Of a DNA stretch of 64,000 nt, positions 48,019 through 57,252 are shown piece by piece. Each line of letters begins with the position of its first letter. Positions within the stretch are counted from its first letter, which is position 1. This DNA comes from Mycolicibacterium psychrotolerans (GTDB taxonomy: Bacteria; Actinomycetota; Actinomycetes; Mycobacteriales; Mycobacteriaceae): contig NZ_AP022574.1 of NCBI RefSeq assembly GCF_010729305.1, positions 5,580,001 through 5,644,000 of the forward strand. Direction: 5' to 3'. Under the pieces are notes generated by a model that saw nothing but the letters and a program-made list of their open reading frames with translations, was not told where the DNA came from and did not search any database. Both the position numbers and the translations under genes were made by a program.

Positions 48019-51000
48019 TGGAACCGTTCGACCTGCTCGGTCCGCTGCCTGCGCCGCGCACCACCACGGTGCTGGAAGCCAGCGCGGGCACCGGGAAGAC
48101 GTTCACCCTCGCCGGGCTGGTCACCCGCTATCTGGCCGAGGGGGTGGCGACGCTGGACCAGATGCTGCTGATCACGTTCGGCCGCGCGGCCAGCCAGGAA
48201 CTGCGTGAGCGAGTCCGCGCCCAGATCCTCGACGCGCTGCTGGCTATGGGCGATCCGTCCCGTGCGGGCGACAACGCGTTGCTCGCCCACCTGGTGTCGG
48301 GCACGCCCGACGAGGTGGACGTGCGGCGGGAGCGGCTGCGCGACGCGCTGGCCGGATTCGACGCCGCCACCATCGCGACCACGCATCAGTTCTGCCAGCT
48401 GGTGCTCAGAAGCCTTGGGGTGGCCGGAGACACCGATTCCAGGATGCAGCTGGTGGAGAGCCTCGACGACGTGGTGTCCGACATCGTCGACGATCTGTAC
48501 CTCGCGCATTTCGGCCAGGAACGCGACGCGCCGCTGCTGTCCTACGAGGCCGCGCTGCGCCTGGCGCGCGAGGTCGTCGGCGGCGCCCACACCGAACTGC
48601 GGCCGGTCGATCCGACGCCCGGCACGGACCCCGCGGTGCGGGTCGAGTTCGCGACCGCGGTCTGCGCGGAGCTGGAGAAGCGCAAACGCCGGCTCGGCAT
48701 CCTGCACTACGACGACCTGCTGTCCCGGTTGGCCGAGGCCCTGGAAGCCGACGCCTCCCCCGCCCGCGCCCGGATGCGGCGGCGCTGGTCGATCGTCATG
48801 GTCGACGAGTTCCAGGACACCGACCCGGTGCAGTGGCAGGTGATCGACCGGGCATTCAGCGGGCACTCCACGGTGATCCTGATCGGCGACCCGAAGCAGG
48901 CGATCTACGCGTTCCGCGGCGGCGACATCGTCACCTACCTGCATGCCGCCGCGACGGCGGGCCACCAGCGCACGCTCGCCACCAACTACCGCAGCGACGG
49001 ACCGCTGGTCGAGAGCCTGCAGGCGGTGATGCGCGATGCCCAGCTGGGCGACTCGCGCATCGTGGTGCGCCCGGTGGCCGCCGCGCACGCCGCGCACCGC
49101 CTCGCGGGCGCACCGCACAACGCGCCGTTCCGGCTGCGGGTGGTCACCCGCGACCAGTGCGGGGTCCGTCCGGACAAGGTCATCCCGATAGACCGGCTTC
49201 GTCGCCACATTCCCCGCGACATGGCCGCCGACATCGCCGCGCTGCTCGCCGGCGGCGCGACGTTCTGCGGTGAACCGCTCGTCCCCGGCGACATCGCGGT
49301 GATCGTGGAGAGCCACCGTGACGGCCGTGCCTGCTTCGAGGCGTTGACCGCCGCCAACATCCCGGCCGTCTACACCGGCGACTCCGATGTGTTCGCCTCC
49401 CCCGCCGCCGACGACTGGCTGTGCCTGCTCGAGGCCTTCGACCAGCCGCACCGGTCGGGCCTGGTGCGTGCGGCGGCCACCACGATGTTCTTCGGGGAGA
49501 CGGCGCAAACCCTTGTCGCTCAAGGTGACCGATTGACTGACCGGATCACCGAGACGTTGCGCGGCTGGGCCGACCACGCCCGGGAACGCGGCGTGGCGGC
49601 GGTGTTCGAGGCGGCGCAGCGCGCCGGGATGGGCCAGCGGGTGCTGTCCTGGGTCGACGGTGAACGGCACATGACCGACCTGGCACACCTGACCCAGCTC
49701 TTGCAGGAGACCGCGCACCGTGAGCACTTCAGCCTGCCGGCGCTGCGGGACTGGCTGCGCACGCAACGCGAGGAACGCGGCGGTGCGATCGAACGCAGCC
49801 GCCGCCTCGACAGTGACGCCGCCGCCGTGCAGATCATGACCGTGTGGGTGAGCAAGGGCCTGCAGTTCCCGGTGGTGTATCTGCCGTTCGCGTTCAACCG
49901 CAACATCCAGACCCGCGACGTGGTGCTCTACCACGAAGGCGACACCCGCTGCCTGCACATCGGCGGCGAGCAGAGTCCCGACCACGACGACGTGCAGCGC
50001 CGCGGGCGCCGGGAGGCGGCCGGTGACGACGTCCGGCTCACCTATGTCGCGATGACGCGCGCGCAGTCGCAGGTGGTCGCGTGGTGGGCGCCGTCCAACG
50101 ACGAGCCCAACGGCGGGCTGTCCCGGCTGCTGCGCGGGCGCGGGCCCGGCGAGGCGGTGGTGCCCGATCGCTGCGACCCGCCCCGGATCGACGACCCGGA
50201 TGCGATGGCGCTGCTGCGGGCATGGGCCGAGGCCGGCGGACCGGTGCTCGAGGAATCGGTCATCGCACCACCGACAGACGTCGAGAAACCGCCTGTCCGA
50301 GATGATCTGGATGCGCGCCACTTCCACCGTCGCATCGACACCTCGTGGCGCCGGACCTCGTACTCGGGTCTGATCCGCGCGGCCGAGGAGGCTCCGGGGG
50401 TGTCGAGTGAGCCGGAGGTGACCGAGCTCGACGACGAGGTCGCCGACGTCCCGGTGGCCGAGTCCGGCAGCGAACCGGACCTCGGCGGCGCGGACCTGGC
50501 TTCCCCGATGGCCGACCTTCCGACCGGCGCCGCGTTCGGCACGCTGGTGCACGCGGTGCTGGAGACCGCGGACCCGTTCGCCGCTGACCTGGCGGCCGAA
50601 CTCGAGACCCAGATCCGCCGGCATACGCTGTGGTGGCCCGTCGACGTCGCACCGGCCGACCTGGCCGCGGCGCTGGTCCCGATGCACGACACCCCGCTGG
50701 GGCCGTTGGCGCCCGGTGCCACCCTGCGGACGGTGGGGCTGCGGGATCGGTTGCGGGAGCTGGATTTCGAGTTCCCGCTCGCCGGTGGTGACCTGCGCGG
50801 TGCCGCGCCGGCGATCTCTCTGGCCGACGTAGGCGCGCTGCTGCGCGCGCATCTGCGGCCCGACGACCCGCTGTCCGGGTACGCGGCCCGGCTCTCGAGC
50901 GGCGCGCTGGCCGCCCAGTCACTCAGGGGTTATCTCACCGGGTCACTGGACGTGGTGCTGCGGATCGACGGCCGCTACCTGGTCGCCGACTACAAGACGA

Positions 51001-51335
51001 ACTGGCTGGGTGAGCCGGGCGGCGCCCTGACCGCCGCCGACTACGGGCAGCCGCGGATGGCCGAGGCGATGCTGCACTCCGACTATCCGCTGCAGGCCCT
51101 GCTGTACTGCGTTGTGCTGCACCGTTTTCTGCGCTGGCGGCTGCCAGGCTACACGCCGGAGCGCCACCTCGGCGGGGTGCTGTACCTGTTCGTGCGCGGC
51201 ATGTGCGGGCCTGCCACGCCGGTGGTCGACGGGCATCCGGCGGGGGTGTTCAGCTGGCGTCCGCCCGCGGAATTGATCGAGGCCGTGTCGAATCTGCTCG
51301 ACGGCGCCGCCCGGTCGGAGACACTGGTGCGATGA
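48018..51335 (+). CDS. recB: Exodeoxyribonuclease V beta subunit
   Basis: 1105-aa RecB: SF1 3'-5' helicase plus C-terminal RecB nuclease. Motifs in order: Walker A A-S-A-G-T-G-K-T (residue 20 onwards), motif II D-E-F-Q-D-T-D-P, motif III I-G-D-P-K-Q-A-I-Y, motif V V-S-K-G-L-Q-F, motif VI Y-V-A-M-T-R-A-Q, and the nuclease signature V-A-D-Y-K-T-N near the C-terminus. Both the helicase and nuclease sites look intact. The ATG shares its A with the recC stop (TGATG). The next gene overlaps the stop by four bases. Confidence 0.96.
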   Translation: MEPFDLLGPLPAPRTTTVLEASAGTGKTFTLAGLVTRYLAEGVATLDQMLLITFGRAASQELRERVRAQILDALLAMGDPSRAGDNALLAHLVSGTPDEVDVRRERLRDALAGFDAATIATTHQFCQLVLRSLGVAGDTDSRMQLVESLDDVVSDIVDDLYLAHFGQERDAPLLSYEAALRLAREVVGGAHTELRPVDPTPGTDPAVRVEFATAVCAELEKRKRRLGILHYDDLLSRLAEALEADASPARARMRRRWSIVMVDEFQDTDPVQWQVIDRAFSGHSTVILIGDPKQAIYAFRGGDIVTYLHAAATAGHQRTLATNYRSDGPLVESLQAVMRDAQLGDSRIVVRPVAAAHAAHRLAGAPHNAPFRLRVVTRDQCGVRPDKVIPIDRLRRHIPRDMAADIAALLAGGATFCGEPLVPGDIAVIVESHRDGRACFEALTAANIPAVYTGDSDVFASPAADDWLCLLEAFDQPHRSGLVRAAATTMFFGETAQTLVAQGDRLTDRITETLRGWADHARERGVAAVFEAAQRAGMGQRVLSWVDGERHMTDLAHLTQLLQETAHREHFSLPALRDWLRTQREERGGAIERSRRLDSDAAAVQIMTVWVSKGLQFPVVYLPFAFNRNIQTRDVVLYHEGDTRCLHIGGEQSPDHDDVQRRGRREAAGDDVRLTYVAMTRAQSQVVAWWAPSNDEPNGGLSRLLRGRGPGEAVVPDRCDPPRIDDPDAMALLRAWAEAGGPVLEESVIAPPTDVEKPPVRDDLDARHFHRRIDTSWRRTSYSGLIRAAEEAPGVSSEPEVTELDDEVADVPVAESGSEPDLGGADLASPMADLPTGAAFGTLVHAVLETADPFAADLAAELETQIRRHTLWWPVDVAPADLAAALVPMHDTPLGPLAPGATLRTVGLRDRLRELDFEFPLAGGDLRGAAPAISLADVGALLRAHLRPDDPLSGYAARLSSGALAAQSLRGYLTGSLDVVLRIDGRYLVADYKTNWLGEPGGALTAADYGQPRMAEAMLHSDYPLQALLYCVVLHRFLRWRLPGYTPERHLGGVLYLFVRGMCGPATPVVDGHPAGVFSWRPPAELIEAVSNLLDGAARSETLVR

Positions 51336-52222
51336 CGGACTCGCCGGCCCCCCGCGTCGCGGTGTACTTCGACTTCGACAACATCGTGATCAGTCGCTAC
51401 GACCAGGTCAACGGCCGCAACTCGTTCCAGCGCGACCGGTCACGGGACGACGGCAACGGCGAGTTCGCCGAGAAACTCACGCGCGCCACCGTCGACGTCG
51501 GCGCGATCGTCGACTTCGCGTCGTCGTTCGGCACGCTCGTGCTCACCCGCGCCTACGCCGACTGGTCGTCGGCCATCAACGCGAACTACCGCGGCCAGCT
51601 GGTGGGCCGCGCGGTCGATCTGGTGCAGCTGTTCCCCGCGGCCGCGTACGGCAAGAACGGCGCCGACATCCGCCTCGCCGTCGACGCGGTCGAGGACATG
51701 TTCCGGCTCCCCGACCTGACCCACGTCGTGATCGTCGGCGGCGACTCGGACTACATCGCGCTGGCGCAGCGCTGCAAGCGGCTCGGCCGCTACGTCGTCG
51801 GCATCGGGGTCGCGGGCTCGTCCAGTCGCTCGCTGGCCGCGGCGTGCGACGAGTTCGTCACCTACGACGCGCTGCCCGGTGTGCCGGTGTTCGAACCCGA
51901 CGAGCCGGCGGCCGATGCGGCGCCGAAGAAGCGCGGCCGCCGGACCAAGGCCCAGGACGACACCGAGGACGAGCCCGATCCGCTGGATGCGGCGACGGCA
52001 CTGCTCACCCGGGCCCTGCACATCGGGCTGGAGAAGGACGACGTGGACTGGCTGCACAATTCGGCCGTCAAGGCCCAGATGAAGCGGATGGACCCGTCGT
52101 TCTCGGAGAAGTCGCTCGGCTACAAGTCGTTCAGTGAATTCCTGCGCTCGCACGACGACCTCGTCGAGCTCGACGAGAGTTCGACGGCCCGCCGGGTCCG
52201 GCTGCGGGGGGAATCGCCGTGA
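51332..52222 (+). CDS. NYN-domain ribonuclease-like protein with OST-HTH/LOTUS domain, inside the recBCD operon
   Basis: 296-aa two-domain protein. The NYN (PIN-like, LabA type) domain fills residues 1-185 with acidic residues in Y-F-D-F-D-N-I, K-N-G-A-D-I-R-L-A-V-D and G-G-D-S-D-Y. After an acidic/basic linker, an OST-HTH/LOTUS domain covers about residues 215-290 (L-L-T-R-A-L...V-D-W-L-H...D-P-S-F-S-E-K-S-L-G-Y-K-S-F-S-E-F-L). Such proteins are candidate RNA-binding ribonucleases. It overlaps recB (ATGA) and recD (GTGA), so it is translated with them. In M. tuberculosis recB and recD are adjacent without it, as far as I recall. Confidence 0.85.
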   Translation: MTDSPAPRVAVYFDFDNIVISRYDQVNGRNSFQRDRSRDDGNGEFAEKLTRATVDVGAIVDFASSFGTLVLTRAYADWSSAINANYRGQLVGRAVDLVQLFPAAAYGKNGADIRLAVDAVEDMFRLPDLTHVVIVGGDSDYIALAQRCKRLGRYVVGIGVAGSSSRSLAAACDEFVTYDALPGVPVFEPDEPAADAAPKKRGRRTKAQDDTEDEPDPLDAATALLTRALHIGLEKDDVDWLHNSAVKAQMKRMDPSFSEKSLGYKSFSEFLRSHDDLVELDESSTARRVRLRGESP

Positions 52223-53895
52223 CCGCGGCGACGCTCGACGCGTTCGACGAGCTGCTCGAACCCGCTGATGTCCATGTGGCACAGCGCCTCTCAGCATTGA
52301 CGGGCGAGTCGGACCCGGCCGTTGCGCTGGCCGTGGCATTCGCGGTGCGGGCGGTGCGCGCAGGCTCGGTGTGCGTGGATCTGCGATCGGTCGCCCAGCA
52401 GGTCGGTCAACCCGAATTGCCCTGGCCCGCCCCGCAGAACTGGCTACGGGCCGTGCAGGCCAGCCCACTGGTGGACAAGCAGGTGCTGCACGTCATGTCC
52501 GATCCCACCGCCGACCTGCTCTACCTCGACCGCTACTGGCGCGAGGAGCAGCAGGTCCGCGACGACGTGCTGGCGCTGCTGGCCTCACCGCTGCCCGCCG
52601 CGGTCCCCGGCCTGCAACGGCTGTTCCCCGCGGGCTGGGAGGAGCAGCGTCGCGCCGCGGAAGTGGCTCTGGCGCAATCGCTCACGGTGCTGACGGGCGG
52701 GCCGGGCACGGGGAAGACGACCACGGTCGCGCGGCTGCTCGCCCTGCTGGCCGAGCAGGCCGCACTCGCGGGCCGGCCGCCGCTGCGCATCGCGCTGGCG
52801 GCGCCGACGGGCAAGGCGGCGGCGCGTCTGCTCGAGGCGGTGCGCGCGGAACTCGACAAGCTCGACGCGCAGGACCGCGACCGGCTTCCCGAGCTGACGG
52901 CCTCGACGTTGCACCGCCTGCTGCGGCCGCGGCCGGACAACGCGTCGCGCTTCCGGCACCACCGGGAGAACCGGCTGCCCCACGACGTGATCGTCGTCGA
53001 CGAGACGTCGATGGTGTCGCTGACGCTGATGGCCCGGCTCCTCGAGGCGGTGCGTACCGACAGCCGGCTGATCCTGGTCGGCGACCCCGACCAGCTGGCC
53101 TCGGTGGAGGCGGGCGCGGTACTGGCCGACCTCGTCGACGGTCTGGGTGCCCGCACCGACGTGCGGATCGCGGCCCTGCAGACCTCGCATCGGTTCGGCG
53201 CGAGCATCGGCGCGCTGGCCTCGGCCATCCGCGACGGCGACGCCGACCGGGCGGTCGAGGTGCTGTGCGACGGCGGGGATCACATCGAGTGGCTGGCCGT
53301 CGACGACCCGGGCGAGCGGCTGCGCCCCGTGCTGCTGCCGCACGCGCTCCGCCTGCGGGAGGCCGCGATCCTCGGTGATGCGCGGGCGGCGGCCGGCACG
53401 CTCGACGAGCACCGGCTGTTGTGCGCCCACCGGCGCGGCCCGTCGGGCGTGGCGTACTGGAACCGTCAGGTCGAGAGGTGGCTCACCGAGGCGACCGGTG
53501 AGCCGATCTGGGCGGACTGGTATGCCGGAAGACCCGTGCTCGTGACGGCCAACGACTACGGGCGCAAGCTCTACAACGGCGATACCGGGGTGGCGGTCGT
53601 GCGGGGCGAGTCGCTGATCGTGGCGATCGGCGAGCAGGAGTTCGCCGCAGGCCGGCTATCCGACGTCGACACCATGCACGCGATGACGATCCACAAGAGC
53701 CAGGGCAGCCAGGCCGACGAGGTGACCGTGCTGCTGCCGGCCGAGGAGTCGCGGCTGCTGACCCGCGAGCTGTTCTACACCGCGGTCACCCGCGCGAAGA
53801 GGCGGGTGCGGGTGGTCGGCACGGAGGCCTCGGTGCGGGCGGCCGTCGCCCGCCGCGCGGTGCGTGCCTCCGGCCTGGCCCGCCGCCTGACCTGA
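52219..53895 (+). CDS. recD: Exodeoxyribonuclease V alpha subunit
   Basis: 558-aa RecD, the 5'-3' SF1B helicase of RecBCD. Walker A T-G-G-P-G-T-G-K-T-T-T is near residue 157; motif II is V-V-D-E-T-S-M-V, motif III G-D-P-D-Q-L-A-S-V, motif V I-H-K-S-Q-G-S-Q and motif VI Y-T-A-V-T-R-A-K. GTG 52219 overlaps the NYN gene stop. A large inverted repeat 16 bases after the stop probably ends the operon. Confidence 0.95.
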   Translation: MTAATLDAFDELLEPADVHVAQRLSALTGESDPAVALAVAFAVRAVRAGSVCVDLRSVAQQVGQPELPWPAPQNWLRAVQASPLVDKQVLHVMSDPTADLLYLDRYWREEQQVRDDVLALLASPLPAAVPGLQRLFPAGWEEQRRAAEVALAQSLTVLTGGPGTGKTTTVARLLALLAEQAALAGRPPLRIALAAPTGKAAARLLEAVRAELDKLDAQDRDRLPELTASTLHRLLRPRPDNASRFRHHRENRLPHDVIVVDETSMVSLTLMARLLEAVRTDSRLILVGDPDQLASVEAGAVLADLVDGLGARTDVRIAALQTSHRFGASIGALASAIRDGDADRAVEVLCDGGDHIEWLAVDDPGERLRPVLLPHALRLREAAILGDARAAAGTLDEHRLLCAHRRGPSGVAYWNRQVERWLTEATGEPIWADWYAGRPVLVTANDYGRKLYNGDTGVAVVRGESLIVAIGEQEFAAGRLSDVDTMHAMTIHKSQGSQADEVTVLLPAEESRLLTRELFYTAVTRAKRRVRVVGTEASVRAAVARRAVRASGLARRLT

Positions 53896-53911
53896 CGGGG
53901 TCACCTCCTCT

Positions 53912-53975
53912 CCGCGAGCGCGCGTGTTTGTACGCCGACGCGCCGCTCAGCGCGTGCATCGACGCGCGCTCGCGG
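53912..53975 (+). terminator. Long inverted repeat after recD
   Basis: Perfect 13-bp arms CCGCGAGCGCGCG (53912-53924) and CGCGCGCTCGCGG (53963-53975) enclose 38 bases that can form a second small hairpin. No U tract. Location just after the recD stop fits a terminator. The design (CGCGA-rich arms, 30-40 base centre) matches another copy at 57253-57313. Confidence 0.6.
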
Positions 53976-54094
53976 CCCGCCACGACGCACTTTCTGCCAA
54001 CGGTCGGTCAATTTCTGCCAGCCGAAATGAACCTGCGCAGCCGCCGGTTTCAGACGTCAGATCACCAAGATCAACCCACGAAGAAGGTCCGATC

Positions 54095-54394
54095 ATGTTG
54101 AAGTACACCGTCACCACCGCCGCTGCGGCCGCGCTCACCGCCGGAGTTCTCGGCCTGGCCGCTCCCGCGCTGGCCGCCCCGACCGGCGGCAACGCCGCCG
54201 ACACCATCAGCGCGCTCGAGGCTCAGGGCAACCGCGTCGTCGTGACCCGTCAGTCCAGCACGCCGCTGGACAAGGCGTCCGTCGTATCGGTCACGCGGGG
54301 TCCCGCCATCCCGCAGAGCGTGCCCTTCGCCACCTCGCAGGCCGACAACAGCCGCACAGTGCGCAACCAGACCGTGTACGTCACGGTCAAGTAA
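54095..54394 (+). CDS. Small secreted protein, copy 1
   Basis: 99-aa protein with a classical signal peptide (L-K-Y-T-V-T-T-A-A-A-A-A-L-T-A-G-V-L-G-L, cleavage near A-L-A-A-P-T). The mature part of about 70 residues has no Cys and contains A-L-E-A-Q-G-N-R-V-V-V-T-R and a C-terminal N-Q-T-V-Y-V-T-V-K. The same framework occurs in the next gene, so they are paralogues from a tandem duplication. GAAGG lies eight bases before ATG 54095. Function unknown; small secreted proteins of this shape are common in mycobacteria. Confidence 0.85.
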   Translation: MLKYTVTTAAAAALTAGVLGLAAPALAAPTGGNAADTISALEAQGNRVVVTRQSSTPLDKASVVSVTRGPAIPQSVPFATSQADNSRTVRNQTVYVTVK

Positions 54395-54409
54395 CCCGCT
54401 CGCCGAATC

Positions 54410-54438
54410 AGGGGCGCCCTCGAACCGAGGGCGCCCCT
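54410..54438 (+). terminator. Strong hairpin between the two secreted-protein genes
   Basis: 13-bp perfect stem AGGGGCGCCCTCG (54410-54422) and its complement (54426-54438) with a three-base loop, followed by ATTTC. It lies 15 bases after the first gene's stop, so the two genes are probably separate transcripts. Confidence 0.8.
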
Positions 54439-54522
54439 ATTTCGTGGAACCAGCTGTAACGGTGGGCCGCCAAAGCCACACCCTGCAGCAAGACAACGTC
54501 GTCGACACGAAGGAGCACGACC

Positions 54523-54825
54523 ATGACCAAGACATCCGTCCTCGCGGGCATCGCCACCGGGCTGGCCTCTGCAGCGCTGAGCCTGGCCGGACCGGCCGCC
54601 GCCGCACCGACCGGCGCCGGTCAAGCAGACGCCACCATCATGGCGCTCGAGGACCAGGGCAACAGGGTGATCGTCACGCGTCTGTCCGGCACCCCGTTGC
54701 AGGACGCCTCGGTCGTCTCCATCACCCACGGCCCCGTCGTCCGTCAGGGCGTGCCGTTCGCCACCTCGCAGGGCGACAACTTCCGGTCGATCAGCAACCA
54801 GACGGTCTACGTCACCGTGAAGTGA
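54523..54825 (+). CDS. Small secreted protein, copy 2
   Basis: 100-aa paralogue of the preceding gene, with a signal peptide (T-S-V-L-A-G-I-A-T-G-L-A-S-A-A-L, cleavage near A-A-A-A-P-T). The mature domain shows A-L-E-D-Q-G-N-R-V-I-V-T-R, V-P-F-A-T-S-Q and the identical ending N-Q-T-V-Y-V-T-V-K. AAGGAG lies about seven bases before ATG 54523. About half of the mature residues match copy 1. The leaders differ, so regulation may have diverged. Function unknown. Confidence 0.85.
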   Translation: MTKTSVLAGIATGLASAALSLAGPAAAAPTGAGQADATIMALEDQGNRVIVTRLSGTPLQDASVVSITHGPVVRQGVPFATSQGDNFRSISNQTVYVTVK

Positions 54826-54851
54826 GGGGCAACCGCTATGATCGTTGAGCC

Positions 54852-57248
54852 ATGCGCGTTGACGGGCGGGACATCGTCGTCTCGGGGAGCCTGCTCCAAC
54901 CACTGACCCGGCGCACCAACGACATTCTGCGGCTCGCGCTCTCGGGGGTCTTCCTCGTCGTCGTGATCACCAGCTCGCTGATCACCCGCAACGAATGGGA
55001 AGCGCTGGAACAGTCGATCTCCGAGATCGTCGGCGTGCTGAGCCCCACGCAGTCCAACACCGTCTATCTGATCTACGGCATCGCGATCCTCGCGCTGCCC
55101 TTCGTGATTCTGATCGGCCTGATCGTCGCGCGGCAGTGGAAACTGCTGGGCGCGTATGCCGCTGCGGGGGTCATCGCGATCCTGTTGCTGTCGATCACGG
55201 GCAACGGAATCGCGGCGCCGCAGTGGCATTTCGACCTCACCGAGCGCCTCGACACCGTGCTCTCGCAGTTCCTCGACGATCCGCGCTGGATCGGGATGCT
55301 CGCGGCCGTGCTGACGGTGTCGGGTCCGTGGCTGCCGGCGCGGTGGCGACGCTGGTGGTGGGCACTGCTGCTGGCGTTCGTGCCGATCCACCTGGTCGTG
55401 AGCGCTGTCGTGCCGGCGCGGTCGCTGCTCGGGCTGTCGGTCGGCTGGTTCGTCGGGGCGCTGGTGGTCCTGGTGGTCGGCACGCCGGCGCTCGAGGTCC
55501 CTCTCGACGGGGCGGCCCGCGCGATGGCGCGGCGCGGATTCCGGGTGACGGAGCTGCGCGTGGTCCGGCCGGCGGGACGAGGTCCCATGGTGCTGACGGC
55601 AACTCAGGACCGGGCCGTCGATCACGCCGATCCCGACGAGGGCGCCGCGGTCGTCGAACTGTACGGACCGCATCAGCGCGGCGGCGGCTTCCTGCGGCAG
55701 TTCTGGCGCAAGCTGCGGCTGCGCGACAGCGAGACCGCGCCGCTGCAGACCTCCATGCGCCGGGCGGTGGAACACCGCGCGTTGATGGCCATCGCAGTCG
55801 GCGACCTGGCGCTGTCGAACACCTCGCCGATCGCGGTGTCGGCACTCGAACGCGGCTGGACGCTGTACGCGCACCGGCCCGCACGGGGCACGCCGATCGA
55901 CGCCTGCGTCGAGCACACCCCGGTCACCCGTGTCTGGGATGCGCTCGGAATCCTGCACAGTCAGCAGATCTCGCACGGCGATCTGCGCAGCAAGGAGATC
56001 ACCGTCGTCGACGGCGCCCCGCAGTTCGGCGGGTTCACCCTGGCCGAATACGGTGCGTCCGAAGCGCATCTGCACAACGACATCGCGCAGCTACTCGTCA
56101 CCACCACGGATCTGTACGGCGCCGAGAAGGCGGTGGCGGCGGCGATCACGGTGTTCGGCAACGACGCCGTCCTCGCCGCCTCCCGTCGGCTCACCAAAGC
56201 CGCGATGCACCAGGGTCTCCGGAACTCTGTGCGGGACGCGGGCACGGTGATGTCGACGGCGCGCGAGGAGGTCAAGCGCCAGACCGGCGCCGATCAGATC
56301 ACCACCGCGACGATCACGCGCTTCACCCGCAGCCAGCTGATCCAGACGGTGCTGCTGGTCGCGCTCGTCTACGTCGCCTATCCGTTCATCAGCTCGGTGC
56401 CGGTGTTCTTCTCCGAACTGCGGTCGGCGAATTGGTGGTGGGCGGTCGCCGGGCTGGCGGTCTCGGCGCTGAAATACCTGGGTGCCGGCGCGGCGCTGTG
56501 GGCGTGCGCCGACGGCCTGGTCAGCTTCCGCAATCTTGCAATCATGCAGGTGGCCAACACGTTTGCCGCGACCACCACGCCTGCGGGCGTCGGCGGACTC
56601 GCGCTGAGCACCCGGTTCCTGCAGAAGGGCGGACTGGGCGCACTGCGGGCGACGACGGCGGTGGCACTGCAGCAGTCGGTGCAGGTGCTCACCCACATCA
56701 CGCTGCTGATCGTCTTCAGCGCCGCGGCGGGCGCGTCGGCGAATCTGTCCCGTTTCGTGCCGGGCGCTACTGTGCTGTACCTGATAGCGGGCGCGGCGCT
56801 CGGCGCGGTCGGAGTGTTCCTGTTCGTCCCGAAGTTGCGCCGCTGGCTGGCCACCGCGGTGCGGCCGCGGCTCGAGGAGGTCATCGATGACCTCGTCGAG
56901 TTGGCCCGCGAACCGAAACGGCTTGCGTTGATCGTACTTGGCTGCGCCGCAACGACTCTCGGGGCAGCCCTGGCGCTATGGGCGAGCATCGAGGCGTTCG
57001 GCGGCAGCGCCAGCTTCGTCACCGTCACGATCGTGACGATGGTCGGCGGGACGCTGGCTTCGGCGGCGCCGACGCCCGGCGGGGTCGGCGCCGTGGAGGC
57101 CGCGCTGATCGGTGGTCTCGCCGCGTTCGGCGTGCCCGCCGCCGTCGCGGTGCCCTCGGTGCTGCTGTACCGGATCCTCACGTGCTGGTTGCCGGTGTTC
57201 ATCGGCTGGCCGATCATGCGCTGGCTCACCCGCCGCGACATGATCTGA
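54852..57248 (+). CDS. Flippase-like membrane protein with internal kinase-like domain
   Basis: 798-aa membrane protein. The N-terminal part (residues 1-215) has about six hydrophobic segments. The middle (about 230-470) is soluble and contains I-S-H-G-D-L-R-S-K-E-I, which looks like the catalytic loop of ABC1/Rio-type kinases but with R-S-K-E-I where D-x-x-x-x-N would be expected, so it may be inactive. The C-terminal part (about 495-790) is the lysylphosphatidylglycerol synthase transmembrane region (T-P-A-G-V-G-G-L-A and T-P-G-G-V-G-A-V-E-A). Substrate unknown; lipid or lipid-linked sugar translocation is likely. TATGAT (54837-54842) ends nine bases before ATG, so leaderless expression is plausible. 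Confidence 0.8.
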   Translation: MRVDGRDIVVSGSLLQPLTRRTNDILRLALSGVFLVVVITSSLITRNEWEALEQSISEIVGVLSPTQSNTVYLIYGIAILALPFVILIGLIVARQWKLLGAYAAAGVIAILLLSITGNGIAAPQWHFDLTERLDTVLSQFLDDPRWIGMLAAVLTVSGPWLPARWRRWWWALLLAFVPIHLVVSAVVPARSLLGLSVGWFVGALVVLVVGTPALEVPLDGAARAMARRGFRVTELRVVRPAGRGPMVLTATQDRAVDHADPDEGAAVVELYGPHQRGGGFLRQFWRKLRLRDSETAPLQTSMRRAVEHRALMAIAVGDLALSNTSPIAVSALERGWTLYAHRPARGTPIDACVEHTPVTRVWDALGILHSQQISHGDLRSKEITVVDGAPQFGGFTLAEYGASEAHLHNDIAQLLVTTTDLYGAEKAVAAAITVFGNDAVLAASRRLTKAAMHQGLRNSVRDAGTVMSTAREEVKRQTGADQITTATITRFTRSQLIQTVLLVALVYVAYPFISSVPVFFSELRSANWWWAVAGLAVSALKYLGAGAALWACADGLVSFRNLAIMQVANTFAATTTPAGVGGLALSTRFLQKGGLGALRATTAVALQQSVQVLTHITLLIVFSAAAGASANLSRFVPGATVLYLIAGAALGAVGVFLFVPKLRRWLATAVRPRLEEVIDDLVELAREPKRLALIVLGCAATTLGAALALWASIEAFGGSASFVTVTIVTMVGGTLASAAPTPGGVGAVEAALIGGLAAFGVPAAVAVPSVLLYRILTCWLPVFIGWPIMRWLTRRDMI

Positions 57249-57252
57249 GCCT

